Assembly (NCBI RefSeq): GCF_014648555.1
Contig: NZ_BMRI01000014.1
Location: 1-46,921 of the forward strand
Direction: 5' to 3'
DNA from: Kitasatospora griseola
Lineage (GTDB): Bacteria; Actinomycetota; Actinomycetes; Streptomycetales; Streptomycetaceae
Length of the DNA: 46,921 nt
The position numbers and the translations under genes are program-made. This document shows positions 9,073-18,191 of this stretch, piece by piece. Below the pieces are notes generated by a model. The model saw only the letters and a list, made by a program, of their open reading frames with translations, made no database searches and was not told the origin of the DNA. Position 1 is the stretch's first letter, and every line of letters begins with the position of its first letter.

Positions 9073-9273
9073 CTACCGCCGCGCGCCGCGCCCCAGTTGG
9101 GCCGCCGACAGCTCCGACACGTCGGCCGGCACCGAATTCCGCAGCCGCCCGCACCCCGGACACCGCAACAACCGCCCCGGCCCCAGCCGGCCCGCCTGCA
9201 ACTGCTGCATCGGAAACGCCGCCGTACTGAACACATGCCCCTCGGCACAACGAACCACGGTGCGCTGCTCCAT
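9073..9273 (-). CDS. Small zinc-ribbon protein, function unknown
   Basis: Predicted 66 aa beginning MEQRTVVRCAEGHVFST. Cysteines fall as RCAEGH near the N-terminus and LRCPGCGRL around 40, the pattern of a one-zinc ribbon. The start at 9273 has GGAAGGGGA 5 bases upstream; a GTG/ATG further out is less well placed. It is divergent from the tRNA-Gly gene and lies 81 bases upstream of dcd on the same strand. It could bind nucleic acid or protein; I do not recognise a named family. Confidence 0.7.
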   Translation of the reverse strand: MEQRTVVRCAEGHVFSTAAFPMQQLQAGRLGPGRLLRCPGCGRLRNSVPADVSELSAAQLGRGARR

Positions 9274-9378
9274 CGGTCCCCTTCCCACAGTTCCGCAGAC
9301 AGCGTCACATTAGGGGATCAACCGGACACCACCCCACGAGGCTCGCCGCCACCCGGAACCCGGCCCTGCCGCATGGGG

Positions 9379-9384
9379 TACAGT
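9379..9384 (+). promoter_or_regulatory. Candidate -10 of tRNA-Gly
   Basis: TACAGT lies 36 bases upstream of the mature tRNA 5' end. The -35 is weak. Confidence 0.45.
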
Positions 9385-9420
9385 GGTGCTTGATCGATCC
9401 GTCCCTGACGGACCGTCAGT

Positions 9421-9491
9421 GCGGGCGTAGTTTAATGGTAGAACATGAGCTTCCCAAGCTTAGAGCGCGAGTTCGATTCTCGTCGCCCGCT
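9421..9491 (+). tRNA. tRNA-Gly, anticodon CCC (reads GGG)
   Basis: Complete cloverleaf of 71 nt. The acceptor GCGGGCG pairs with CGCCCGC and the D arm is GTTT...GAAC. The anticodon stem TGAGC/GCTTA encloses loop TTCCCAA, giving anticodon CCC. The T arm GCGAG-TTCGATT-CTCGT is intact and the discriminator is T. CCA is not encoded. A hairpin terminator follows after 9 bases. Confidence 0.97.
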
Positions 9492-9500
9492 CTTCAAGGA

Positions 9501-9530
9501 ATCCCCAGGTCGATGACCTGGGGATTTTTG
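9501..9530 (+). terminator. Intrinsic terminator of tRNA-Gly
   Basis: Perfect 11-bp stem (ATCCCCAGGTC, loop GAT, GACCTGGGGAT) followed directly by TTTTG. It is one of the best U-tract terminators in the window. Confidence 0.93.
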
Positions 9531-9727
9531 TTGTTCGGCCCGGCGTCGAAGCTCACCGGCGGGTCGGTGAAGGGCACCTGGCGGGCGGCGTCGTGGGTGC
9601 GGGCCCGGTCGCTGGAGTCGGTTGCTCGGCCGGCTGAAGGGCTGAGCCGACCGCCCGTCGGTCCTCCCTTGCCCGGGGGCGAACGGCCCGGCCAGACTGG
9701 CCGTCCGGGGCGGACGAGGGGGATGCG

Positions 9728-12700
9728 ATGGCAGGACCGGCGGCGGTCGGCGGGGCTCCGTTCGGTCCCCGGCTGCGGGCGTTGCGCCGTCGGGCCGGGC
9801 TGAGCCAGCAGGTGGTCGCCGAGCGGGCCGGGCTCAGTGCGCGGGCGTTGCGCGACCTCGAACAGGGACGGGTCGGGCGGCCGCGGGCGGGCACCCTCCG
9901 GAAGCTGGCCGAGGCGTTCGCGCTGACCGGCGAGGAGATGGCCGAACTCGCCGACAGTCAGGACGAGTTGGCGGGCCCAGCGGGATCGCCGCGGCTGCTG
10001 GTCCTCGGGCCGCTGGCGCTCCGGCAGGGTGACGGGACCGTTCCCGTCACCAGCCCGATGCTGCGCCGCCTGCTCGGACTGCTGGCGCTCAAGCACCCGG
10101 AGCCGGCCACCCCGGAGGAGATCACCGACACGCTCTGGCCGGACGGCCCGCCGGAGTCGCGGCAGAGCCTGGTGCACACCTACGTCAGCCAGGTCCGCCG
10201 CCTGCTCGGAGCCGGCGGGGTGGTCCGCACGCCGGTCGGCTACCGGCTGACGGCCGGCCCGGAGGACACCGATCTCGGCCGCTTCGACACCCTGTTGGCC
10301 CGCACCGTTTGCACGCACCACGCGCCGGACCCGGCGACCGTCCACGAGACGCTGGCCCGGGCGCTGGGCTGGTGGCGCGGCCCGGTGCTGGCCGACGCGG
10401 ACCTCGCGCTGCGCGGGCACCCGGCCGCCGTCGCGGCGGGCGAACGGCGGATCCGCGCCGCGCTGCTGTACGCCGACACCGCCCTGCTGCTGCACCGGCC
10501 CGCCGACGCCGTCCCCCGGCTGTGGGAGCTGGTGCACGCCGAGCCGCTGCACGAAGGACTGCATGCCCGGCTGATCCTCGCGCTGGCCGGCGACGGCGAA
10601 CAGGCCGCCGCGCTCGACGTGTTCCGCCGGCTGCGCGAGCGCCTCGACGAGGAACTCGGCATCGCCCCCGGCCCGGAGGTCGACGACGCCCACCTGCGGG
10701 TGCTCCGGCGTCAACTCCCGCTACCGGTACGGCCGGAGAGAGGGCCGGTGCGGCCCGTGGGCGGCCCCCCGGCCCAGCTGCCCGCCGAGACCGGTCGTCA
10801 CGTCGGCCGCCGGGCCCAGCTCCAGGTCCTCGACACCCTGGTCTCCCCGGGTTCGCAGCCGCGCCTGGTCACGGTGGTCGGCCCGCCCGGCGTCGGCAAG
10901 ACCGCCCTCGCCGTGCACTGGGCGCACACCCGCCGCGAGCACTTCCCCGACGGGCAGCTGTACATCGACCTGCACGGCCACTCCGCGCAGCCCGCCCTGC
11001 GGCCCGCCGAGGTGCTCGCCCGGTTCCTGCGCGCCCTCGGCACCCCGCCCGACCGGCTCCCCGCCGACCAGGACGAGGCCGCCGCGCTCTACCGCACACT
11101 GCTCGCCGACCGCCGGGCGCTGATCGTGCTGGACAACGCCCGCGACCCCGAGCAGGTCCGGCCGCTGCTGCCCGGCGCCCGCGGCTGCGCCGTCGTGGTC
11201 ACCGGCCGCCACCGCCTGACCGGGCTGGTCGCCGGCGACGGCGCCCGCCGCCTCACGCTGGGCGCGCTCGACCCGGACGAGGCCCGCGACCTGCTCGGCA
11301 GCGTCGTCGGCGAGTGCCGGACCGACGCCGAACCCGACGCCGCCCGCCGCCTGGTGGAACTCTGCGACGGGCTGCCGCTGGCCGTCCGCGCCGCCGGCGC
11401 CGACCTGGTCGCCCGGGACGGCACGATCGCCGAGCACTGCGCCCGGCTGGCCGGCGACGACCTGCTCGACCTGCTGCACGTCGAGGGCGACCCGCGCTCG
11501 ACCGTCCGGGCCGCGTTCGACCTGTCCTACCGGGCGCTGCCCGGCCCCGCCCGGCGGCTGTACCGCCTGCTCGGCCTGCTCCCGGGGCCGGACACCACCG
11601 TCGACGGCGCCGCGGCCCTCGCGGAGACCGACCCCGCCGAGGCCGCCGCGCTGCTGCGCACGCTGGCCGACGCGCACCTGCTGCGCGAGCACCCGGCCGG
11701 CCGGTACGCGCAGCCCGGGCTGCTGCGCGCCCACGCCCGGAAGTTGACCGAACGTCAGGAGTCGGACGCCGCGCGGCAGCGGCTGTTCGACCGGTACCTG
11801 ACGGGCGCCGGGACCGGGGACCTGGCCGCCGTCGTCCGGCAGGCCTGCGACACCGGTTTCCCCGACACCGCCCGGCGGCTCGCCGAACGCCGCGATGCCG
11901 AACGCCGCGATGCCGAACGTGCCTACGCCGAACGTCCCGACGCCGCACGGCAGTTCACCGCGGCCGAGGCCGGGCACCCGGACGACCTCACCGTCCTCGG
12001 ACTGATCTGCGGGAAGCTCGGCCGGCTCCGGCAGGCCGCCGAGCACTTCGCCCGGGCCGCCCGGCTGCACCACGAGTGCGGCGCCTACGCCGAGGAGGCC
12101 ATCGACCGCACCAACCTGGCCGTCGTCCGCCGCGCCCTGGGCCGCCCCGCCGACGCCGTCCGGCTGCTCGACGCGACGCTGCCCATGCACCGCAGCACCG
12201 GCAACACGTTCAGCGAGGCGGTGGCGCTGACCTGCCTCTCCGGGGCGCGCACCGACCTCGGCGACCCCGCCGCCGGCCGGCTGCTCGCCCGGGCGGCGAT
12301 CACCGCCGCCCGCAGCGTGCGCCACTCCGCGCTGGAGGCGGGCGCCCACCTCGCGCTGGCCGCCGCACAGGAACGCGCGCACCGCCGGGCCGACGCGGCC
12401 GCCGGCTACCGGGAGGCGCTGCGCCTCGCCGAGGCCGCCGACGACCGGCACCCGCAGGCCGTCGCCCTGATCGGCCTCGCCACCACCCGCTCCGACTCCG
12501 ATCCGCAGGCCGCGCTGGCGCACGTGGAAAGCGCTCTCCGACTCACCCGTGCGGCCGGTTTCCGAATGCTCGAAGGCAACGCGCTCACCGCCCTGACCTG
12601 CGTCCGCACCAGGCTGGACCAGCCGCGGGCGGCGCTGGACAGCGGCCACCGGGCGCTCGCCGTGCACCGGGAGACCGGCCACCTGCCGGGGGAGGTGCGG

Positions 12701-12817
12701 GCCCTGCTGGCGCTCGGCCGCGCACAGTCCGCCCTCGGGGCGCCCGGCCTCGCCGTCGGGCACTGGCGGGAGGCACTGCGGCTGTCCCGGGCGATGGGCG
12801 TCACCCGGCTGCGCTGA
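9728..12817 (+). CDS. XRE-SARP-STAND giant regulator (HTH + winged helix + BTAD + NB-ARC + TPR)
   Basis: Predicted 1029 aa. Domains in order: XRE helix-turn-helix (about 11-75, LRALRRRAGLSQQVVAERAG); OmpR-type winged helix of SARP regulators (about 82-175); BTAD all-helical domain (about 180-325); NB-ARC/STAND NTPase with P-loop GPPGVGKT (385-392) and a Walker B-like stretch ALIVLDN; then a TPR array (about 760-1020). AfsR-type proteins have the winged helix-BTAD-NB-ARC-TPR part and act as signal-integrating activators; the extra XRE domain gives a second DNA-binding head. A run of 15-bp repeats lies in the linker before the TPRs. GAGGGGG precedes the ATG by 6 bases. The 197 bases upstream (9531-9727) hold no other feature I can name. 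Target genes are unknown. Confidence 0.88.
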   Translation: MAGPAAVGGAPFGPRLRALRRRAGLSQQVVAERAGLSARALRDLEQGRVGRPRAGTLRKLAEAFALTGEEMAELADSQDELAGPAGSPRLLVLGPLALRQGDGTVPVTSPMLRRLLGLLALKHPEPATPEEITDTLWPDGPPESRQSLVHTYVSQVRRLLGAGGVVRTPVGYRLTAGPEDTDLGRFDTLLARTVCTHHAPDPATVHETLARALGWWRGPVLADADLALRGHPAAVAAGERRIRAALLYADTALLLHRPADAVPRLWELVHAEPLHEGLHARLILALAGDGEQAAALDVFRRLRERLDEELGIAPGPEVDDAHLRVLRRQLPLPVRPERGPVRPVGGPPAQLPAETGRHVGRRAQLQVLDTLVSPGSQPRLVTVVGPPGVGKTALAVHWAHTRREHFPDGQLYIDLHGHSAQPALRPAEVLARFLRALGTPPDRLPADQDEAAALYRTLLADRRALIVLDNARDPEQVRPLLPGARGCAVVVTGRHRLTGLVAGDGARRLTLGALDPDEARDLLGSVVGECRTDAEPDAARRLVELCDGLPLAVRAAGADLVARDGTIAEHCARLAGDDLLDLLHVEGDPRSTVRAAFDLSYRALPGPARRLYRLLGLLPGPDTTVDGAAALAETDPAEAAALLRTLADAHLLREHPAGRYAQPGLLRAHARKLTERQESDAARQRLFDRYLTGAGTGDLAAVVRQACDTGFPDTARRLAERRDAERRDAERAYAERPDAARQFTAAEAGHPDDLTVLGLICGKLGRLRQAAEHFARAARLHHECGAYAEEAIDRTNLAVVRRALGRPADAVRLLDATLPMHRSTGNTFSEAVALTCLSGARTDLGDPAAGRLLARAAITAARSVRHSALEAGAHLALAAAQERAHRRADAAAGYREALRLAEAADDRHPQAVALIGLATTRSDSDPQAALAHVESALRLTRAAGFRMLEGNALTALTCVRTRLDQPRAALDSGHRALAVHRETGHLPGEVRALLALGRAQSALGAPGLAVGHWREALRLSRAMGVTRLR
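11882..11941 (+). repeat. Four 15-bp in-frame tandem repeats
   Basis: GCCGAACGCCGCGAT occurs twice exactly, followed by two diverged copies (GCCGAACGTGCCTAC, GCCGAACGTCCCGAC). It encodes AERRD-AERRD-AERAY-AERPD, a charged helical linker between the NTPase part and the TPRs of the giant regulator. Being a multiple of three, copy-number change would keep the frame. Confidence 0.9.
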
Positions 12818-12982
12818 GCGGCAGTCCCGGCACTTCCGACGTTCTGCCGGTCGGCCGTGACGGAGAGTCAATAACCGCAGGTCAGGGTCGTGATGGCAGT
12901 CTCTGGTCCGGCTGCAGGGGCGCGTACAGGCCGCCTCCGTACGGTGGGCGCACCGACCGCGCCGACACCCCGAGGTGACACC

Positions 12983-13009
12983 GTGCCCCTGTTCCCGGAC
13001 CCCGCATGA
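12983..13009 (+). CDS. Possible 8-codon upstream ORF coupled to the flavoprotein gene
   Basis: GTG at 12983 has GAGGTG 5 bases upstream and runs for eight codons (MPLFPDPA) to a TGA that overlaps the ATG of the next gene as ATGA. The next gene has no ribosome site of its own, so translation may be coupled. The peptide itself need not have a function. Confidence 0.35.
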   Translation: MPLFPDPA

Positions 13010-13647
13010 GCCGCTACGACCTGCTGGCGTCCACCCCGGCGGTGCGCCGCGTCCAGCAGGAGTTGGGCAGCGCCGCCGCGGCCGGCCGCCGACTGCGGGA
13101 GCCCGCCGGGGAGCCCGAGCCGCTCACCGGCGCCGCCGCCGCGTTCATCCGCAGTCTCGACGGCTTCCTGGTCGGCACCGTGAACGAGAACGGCTGGCCG
13201 TACCTCCAGTACCGGGGCGGCCCGCCGGGCTTCGTCCACGTGCTGGACGAGCACACCGTCGGCTACCTGGACGTCCGCGGCAACCGGCAGTATCTGACCA
13301 CCGGCAACCTGCGCGCCGACGACCGGGTGTCGCTGTTCTTCCTCGACCACGCCCGGCAGGCCCGGCTCAAGCTGTTCGGCCGGGCCACCGCCGTCCCCGC
13401 CGACCGGTGCCCGGAGCTGGTCGCCCGCCTCGACTCCCCGCGCACCGACGGGCGGGTCGAACAGGTCGTCACCGTCCGGGTGGAGGCGTTCGCCTGGAAC
13501 TGCCCCAACCACATCACCCCGCGCTTCAGCCAGGACGAACTCGACCGGGCGCTCGCCCCGGTCCGCGAGCGCCTCGCCCGGCTGGAGGCGGAGAACGCCG
13601 CGCTGCGCGCGGAACTCGCCGCCGTCCGCACCGACCCGAAGGACTGA
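13006..13647 (+). CDS. Pyridoxamine 5'-phosphate oxidase-like flavoprotein with C-terminal coiled coil
   Basis: Predicted 213 aa. The core (about 45-170) is a split-barrel FMN-binding domain of the PNPOx-like superfamily (FLVGTVNENGWPYLQYRGGP; GNRQYLTTGNL). Residues about 180-208 are heptad-like (LAPVRERLARLEAENAALRA) and predict a short coiled coil, probably for dimerisation. Members bind FMN, F420 or haem; the substrate is not evident. An MFS exporter follows after 7 bases and is probably cotranscribed, hinting at a shared role in detoxification or export. The start lacks its own ribosome site and overlaps a mini-ORF stop. Confidence 0.8.
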   Translation: MSRYDLLASTPAVRRVQQELGSAAAAGRRLREPAGEPEPLTGAAAAFIRSLDGFLVGTVNENGWPYLQYRGGPPGFVHVLDEHTVGYLDVRGNRQYLTTGNLRADDRVSLFFLDHARQARLKLFGRATAVPADRCPELVARLDSPRTDGRVEQVVTVRVEAFAWNCPNHITPRFSQDELDRALAPVRERLARLEAENAALRAELAAVRTDPKD

Positions 13648-13654
13648 ACCACCC

Positions 13655-14905
13655 GTGTCCGAACGCCTGGCCGAAGCCCCCGCGCCGGCCCTCGACCGGC
13701 CCGCCGAACCGGCGATCTGGTCCCGCAACTTCCGCTACTGGTTCACCGCCCGCAGCGCGGGCCTGCTCAGCTGGGCGATGCTCCCGGTCGCCGTCTCGGC
13801 CGGCCTGATCGACAGCGGCCACGGCCTGGACACCGCCGGCTACGCGATGGCCTTCCTGGTCGGCCCGTTCGCCGGCCTGGTGCTGTTCGGCGGGGTGCTC
13901 GCCGACCGGTTCACCGCCCGCCGGATGGTGATCGTCGCCGACCTGGCCAACCTCACCGCGCACGTCCTGCTCGCCGTCCTCTTCCTGCACGGCATCGACC
14001 ACCTGTGGCAGCTGTACGCCCTGCTGGCGGTGGCCGGCACCGCCAACGCCCTGTTCCAGCCCGGCGCTTCGTCCACCGTCCCGCTGATCGCCCGGGACGT
14101 GCAGGGCGCCAACGGGGTGCTGCGCACCTCCGAAGCGATCACCGGGCTGGGCGGGCCCGCGCTGGCCGGTGTGCTGGTCGGATTCGGCTCCACCGGCTGG
14201 GTGATGGCGATCTCCGCCCTCGCCTACGCGACCAGCGCGAGCTGCCTGTTCGCGCTGCGCCTCGGCCGGGTGCCCGCCCCGCCGGCCGGCGACGGGCTGT
14301 GGCGCAACCTGGTGGTCGGCTGGCACGAGTTCCGCGCTCGCAGCTGGCTCTGGGGCGTGATCGTGATCTGGACGGTCTACGCCGTGCTGGCCTGGGGCCC
14401 GCAGCTCTCCCTGGCCGCCGGCCTGATCGTCCCCCGGCACGGCGCCACCGCGTTCGGCCTGGTCAACTGCGCGCTCGGCGCGGGCACCGTGGCCGGCGGG
14501 CTGATCGCCATCCGGTACAAGCCCGCCCGGCCGCTCGCCGCCGGCGCCGTCGCCATGTTCGCCTACCCGCTCTACCCCCTCGCCCTGGTCCTCGACGCCC
14601 CGGTCCGGCTGCTCGCCGCCACCCAGGTCCTGGTCGGCGCGGGCATCGGCATCTGGGGCGTCATGTGGGCGACCAGCGTGCAGACCCAGGTCCCCGGCGA
14701 GGTCCTCAACCGCGTCCACGCGTACGAAGTGGCGGGCTCCGTCGGCCTCTACCCGCTCGGCAGCGCCCTGGCGGGCCCCGCCGTGCACGCCTTCGGCAGC
14801 ACCCCCGTCCTGCTCGCCGGCCTCGTCGTCGCCACCCTCACCGCCACCGCCCTGCTGCTGACCCGCCCGATCCGCACCCTGACCCGGGTCCCCGACCGCG
14901 CCTGA
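13655..14905 (+). CDS. MFS transporter (EntS/MFS_3-like exporter)
   Basis: Predicted 416 aa integral membrane protein with about 12 helices. The loop 2-3 motif GGVLADRFTARRMVI is the major-facilitator motif A. The arrangement and length fit the proton-driven drug or siderophore exporters of the EntS/MFS_3 group; substrate unknown. The start is GTG with AAGGA about 11 bases upstream, within the end of the flavoprotein gene's region, so the two form one operon. No hairpin terminator is obvious after it. Confidence 0.88.
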   Translation: MSERLAEAPAPALDRPAEPAIWSRNFRYWFTARSAGLLSWAMLPVAVSAGLIDSGHGLDTAGYAMAFLVGPFAGLVLFGGVLADRFTARRMVIVADLANLTAHVLLAVLFLHGIDHLWQLYALLAVAGTANALFQPGASSTVPLIARDVQGANGVLRTSEAITGLGGPALAGVLVGFGSTGWVMAISALAYATSASCLFALRLGRVPAPPAGDGLWRNLVVGWHEFRARSWLWGVIVIWTVYAVLAWGPQLSLAAGLIVPRHGATAFGLVNCALGAGTVAGGLIAIRYKPARPLAAGAVAMFAYPLYPLALVLDAPVRLLAATQVLVGAGIGIWGVMWATSVQTQVPGEVLNRVHAYEVAGSVGLYPLGSALAGPAVHAFGSTPVLLAGLVVATLTATALLLTRPIRTLTRVPDRA

Positions 14906-15025
14906 GCCGGCCCGGGCGTCGGCCCGCCCGCCGGTCGAAGTCCCTGGTCCCGGTCCAACCTTCGCCGCGGATCCGGCCGTTGGACCGCGCGAGCGGCCGG
15001 ACGCGGCGGACGGGAAGCGCGCCGG

Positions 15026-15031
15026 TACTGT
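15026..15031 (+). promoter_or_regulatory. Candidate -10 of the AfsR-like gene
   Basis: TACTGT lies 82 bases before the TTG start, in a run that ends the long GC-rich gap after the MFS gene. The -35 is unclear. Confidence 0.35.
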
Positions 15032-15112
15032 GATCAAGTGCAGGGGGAGGGGTGAAGCTTCCCGGCACAGGCGCCCGTACCGGGGAGAGGCGTCCGGCGA
15101 ACGGGGGATCGG

Positions 15113-18100
15113 TTGGACGCGCGGATCGAATTCGGCCTGCTGGGCCCGCTGTCGGTCACCGCCGACGGCCGGCGCACGGCCGTCGGCGGTCCGCGCCAGC
15201 GCACCATCCTCGCCCTGCTGCTGCTGTCCCCGGACTCCGTGGTCTCGGTGGACGCGATGGTCGAGGCGGTCTGGCAGGGCGTCCCGCCGGCCACCGCCCG
15301 CACCCAGGTGGCGATCTGCGTCGCGGGCCTGCGCAAGGTCTTCCGGGCGGAGGGCTGCGGCGACGATCTGATCACCACCGTCCACCCCGGTTACCAGCTC
15401 AACTCGGCCGGCCACCGGATCGACCTGCTGGTCCTGCAGGACCTCGTCCAGCGGGCCGAGCAGGCGGTCGGCGGCGGGCGGACGGCCGAGGCCGCCGCCT
15501 GCTACGAACGCGCGCTCGAACTGTGGCGCGGGCCCGTGCTGGAGGGCGTCACCGGGCGGCAGGTCGAGGACGAGACCGCACGTCTGGAGGAGGTGCGGAT
15601 GTGCTGCCAGGAGGCGCTCGCCGAACTCAACCTCGCCCTCGGACGGAACCTGGAGGTGATCGGGTCGCTGGCGGCGGCGGTCCGCGAGCAGCCGCTGCGC
15701 GAGCGCGCCCGGCACATCCTGATGCGGGCCCAGTACCTGGCCGGGCGGCGGGCGGAGGCGCTGGAGACCTTCCGCGAGGGCCGTCGGCAGTCCGTCGAGG
15801 AGCTCGGCCTGGAACCGGGCGCCGCGCTGCTCCAACTGCACGACGCGATCCTGCGCGACGACCCCGCGCTCGCCCCGCCCGAGGACGGCCCGCCGCCGGC
15901 GCCGCTCCCGGCGATCCCGCTGCCGCCCGCGCCGGCGGCCGGATCCCGCCCGACGCCGTCCTTCCTGCCGCCCAACGTGCCGGCCTTCACCGGCCGGGCC
16001 GCCGAGACCGCGACGCTCGACCGGCTGCTGGAGGGCCGGGCGGAGGAGCAGCCGCCAGGCATCGGCCTGATCACCGGCGTCCCCGGCGTCGGCAAGACCG
16101 GCCTCGCCGTGCACTGGGCGCACCGCGTCGCCGCCCGGTTCCCGGACGCCCGGCTGTACGTCGACCTGTGCGGCCACGACGGGACCCGGGAGCCGACCAC
16201 CGCCGCCGATGTGCTGAGCCGCTTCCTGCGCGCCCTCGGCGTGCCCAGCGAGCAGATCCCGGCCGACACCGGCGAACGCACCGAGCTGTACCGCAGCCTG
16301 CTGGCGGGCCGCCGGGCCCTGGTGGTGCTGGACAACGCCCGCGACGCGGCGCAGGTCGACCCGCTGCTGCCGGGCACCGGGCAGTGCTGCGTGATCGTCA
16401 CCGGCCGCCAGCCGATGGAGCAGCTGATGCTCCGTTACGGCGCGGTGCGCGTCCAGCTCGGCGTGCTGCCACCGGGCGAGGCCGTCGAACTGCTGGGCCG
16501 GATCGTGCCCGAGGACCGGATCGCCGCCGACCCCGAGCAGGCCGAGCGGCTGGCCGAACTGTGCGACCGGCTGCCGCTGGCGCTGCGGATCGCCGCGGCC
16601 CGGCTGGCCTCGAAGCCGCACTGGAGCGTGCCCCACCTGGTGGCCCGGCTGGCCGACGAGCGCCGCCGACTGGACGAGCTCAGCCAGGGCGAGTCGCAGG
16701 TCCGGGCCGGATTCGCCGTCAGCTACCGCCAGTTGGCACCGGACGCGGCCCGGCTGTACCGCCGCCTCGCGCTGCTGGAGGCGCCCGACGTCACCGTCTG
16801 GACGGCCGCCGCGCTGATCGACGTCCACCTGTTCGAGGCGGAACGGCTGCTGGAGCACCTGGTCGACGTCCAACTGCTGGAGGTCACCGGCACCGACGGC
16901 ACCGGCCGGCTGCGCTTCCGGCAGCAGAACCTGCTCGCCCTGTTCGCCCGCGAGCGGGCCGCGGCGGAGGACGGCGAGGACGAGCGGACGCAGAGCCTGC
17001 ACCGGGCACTGCGCGGCTACCTGACCGTCGCCGAGCACGCCCACCGGGTGGAGTACGGCGGGGACTTCGCGCTGATCCACGGCTCCGCCCCGCGCCTCGA
17101 ACTGGACGCCCTGCTGCTGGAGGAGCTGACGGCCGACCCGCTGGAGTGGTTCGAGGCCGAGCGGCTGTCACTGGTCGCCGCGATCCACCAGGCCGCCCGG
17201 CTGGGCCTGGACGAGCTGGCCTGGGACCTGCTGGGCTGCACCGTCGTGCTGTTCCGGACCAGGGCGTACCTCGACGACTGGCAGGACAGCTGCGACCGCG
17301 CGCTGGCCGCGACCCGGGCGGCCGGGAACCTGCGCGGCGAGGCCGCCGTGCTGGAGTCGCTGGGCGAACGCTGGATCGGCACCCAGTACGTCTCCGCGGC
17401 CGCCGAACCGCTGCTCCGCGCCCAGGCCCTGTTCGAACAGATCGGGGAGGAGCACGGGCGCGCCCTGGCGGTGCGCTCACTGGCCGTGCTGGCCCGCGTC
17501 CAGGGCGATCCGACCTCGGCCGGGGCCCGGCTCGCCGAGGCCGTCGAACTGTTCCGGGCGGCGGGCGACCTGTCCTGCGAGGCGCACGTGCTCGGCTTCC
17601 TGGCGCAGGGCGAGCTGGACCTCGGCCGGCCCGACGCGGCGCTGGCGTACGCCGAGCAGGCGGTGGCGGTCGCCCGGCGGATCGGCGAGACCGGGGTCAC
17701 CGCCCAGGTCCACTTCCGGTACGCCCGGGTGCTGTCGGAGCTGGAGCGGTTCGCGGACGCGGAGCGCGAACTCCAGGTGGTGCTCCGGGTCGTGACGGCC
17801 AGGCGCGACCTGCTGGGCTCCGCCCACGCCCGGCTCGGCCTGGGCGAGACGATGCTGCGGCGCGGCCGGGCCGCCGAGGCGCACGCCGAGCTGCTGATCG
17901 CCCTGGACCTGGTCGGCCGGTGCCGGACCGTCGTCGCGGAGGGCCGGGTCGGCGTGGCGCTCGGGCGGGCCGCGGCCGCCCTCGGCCGCACCGACGAGGC
18001 GCGGGAGCGGTTGAACCGTGCGGCCGAGCTGCTCCGGGCCGGCGGTGCCGAACGCGATCTGGAGCTGGCGGCACAGGAGCTGGCAGCCCTCGGGCCGGCC

Positions 18101-18139
18101 GCGGGCGAAGCGCCCGGCGGCGATATCGGCGGCGTATAG
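15113..18139 (+). CDS. AfsR-like SARP-STAND regulator (winged helix + BTAD + NB-ARC + TPR)
   Basis: Predicted 1008 aa. The N-terminal OmpR-type winged helix (IEFGLLGPLSV to about residue 95) and BTAD domain (about 100-250) form the SARP module. A Pro/Ala linker (about 258-290) leads to an NB-ARC/STAND NTPase with P-loop GVPGVGKT (322-329) and ALVVLDNA. Residues about 640-1000 are TPR-like helical repeats. This is the AfsR plan: an ATP-dependent switch activating secondary-metabolism genes, in AfsR itself controlled by Ser/Thr kinases. The start is TTG with GGGGGA 5 bases upstream. It is paralogous to the XRE-fused protein 2.3 kb upstream (LAVHWAHR, VLDNARD and other shared motifs). No biosynthetic cluster is visible nearby, so the targets are unknown. 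Confidence 0.88.
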   Translation: MDARIEFGLLGPLSVTADGRRTAVGGPRQRTILALLLLSPDSVVSVDAMVEAVWQGVPPATARTQVAICVAGLRKVFRAEGCGDDLITTVHPGYQLNSAGHRIDLLVLQDLVQRAEQAVGGGRTAEAAACYERALELWRGPVLEGVTGRQVEDETARLEEVRMCCQEALAELNLALGRNLEVIGSLAAAVREQPLRERARHILMRAQYLAGRRAEALETFREGRRQSVEELGLEPGAALLQLHDAILRDDPALAPPEDGPPPAPLPAIPLPPAPAAGSRPTPSFLPPNVPAFTGRAAETATLDRLLEGRAEEQPPGIGLITGVPGVGKTGLAVHWAHRVAARFPDARLYVDLCGHDGTREPTTAADVLSRFLRALGVPSEQIPADTGERTELYRSLLAGRRALVVLDNARDAAQVDPLLPGTGQCCVIVTGRQPMEQLMLRYGAVRVQLGVLPPGEAVELLGRIVPEDRIAADPEQAERLAELCDRLPLALRIAAARLASKPHWSVPHLVARLADERRRLDELSQGESQVRAGFAVSYRQLAPDAARLYRRLALLEAPDVTVWTAAALIDVHLFEAERLLEHLVDVQLLEVTGTDGTGRLRFRQQNLLALFARERAAAEDGEDERTQSLHRALRGYLTVAEHAHRVEYGGDFALIHGSAPRLELDALLLEELTADPLEWFEAERLSLVAAIHQAARLGLDELAWDLLGCTVVLFRTRAYLDDWQDSCDRALAATRAAGNLRGEAAVLESLGERWIGTQYVSAAAEPLLRAQALFEQIGEEHGRALAVRSLAVLARVQGDPTSAGARLAEAVELFRAAGDLSCEAHVLGFLAQGELDLGRPDAALAYAEQAVAVARRIGETGVTAQVHFRYARVLSELERFADAERELQVVLRVVTARRDLLGSAHARLGLGETMLRRGRAAEAHAELLIALDLVGRCRTVVAEGRVGVALGRAAAALGRTDEARERLNRAAELLRAGGAERDLELAAQELAALGPAAGEAPGGDIGGV

Positions 18140-18191
18140 GCCGCCGGGGCACAGTGGGACGCAGCTGCCCCGTTCCCCGAAGGAGCCGGCG

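Noticed and set aside
10309..12978. 889-codon rightward frame inside the XRE-STAND gene
   Set aside because: It is an Arg/Pro/Ala-only composition in a shifted frame of a gene with a P-loop and TPRs.
13526..17080. 1184-codon leftward open frame
   Set aside because: It lies antisense to the flavoprotein, MFS and AfsR-like genes, each with clear domains. Long antisense frames are normal at this GC level.
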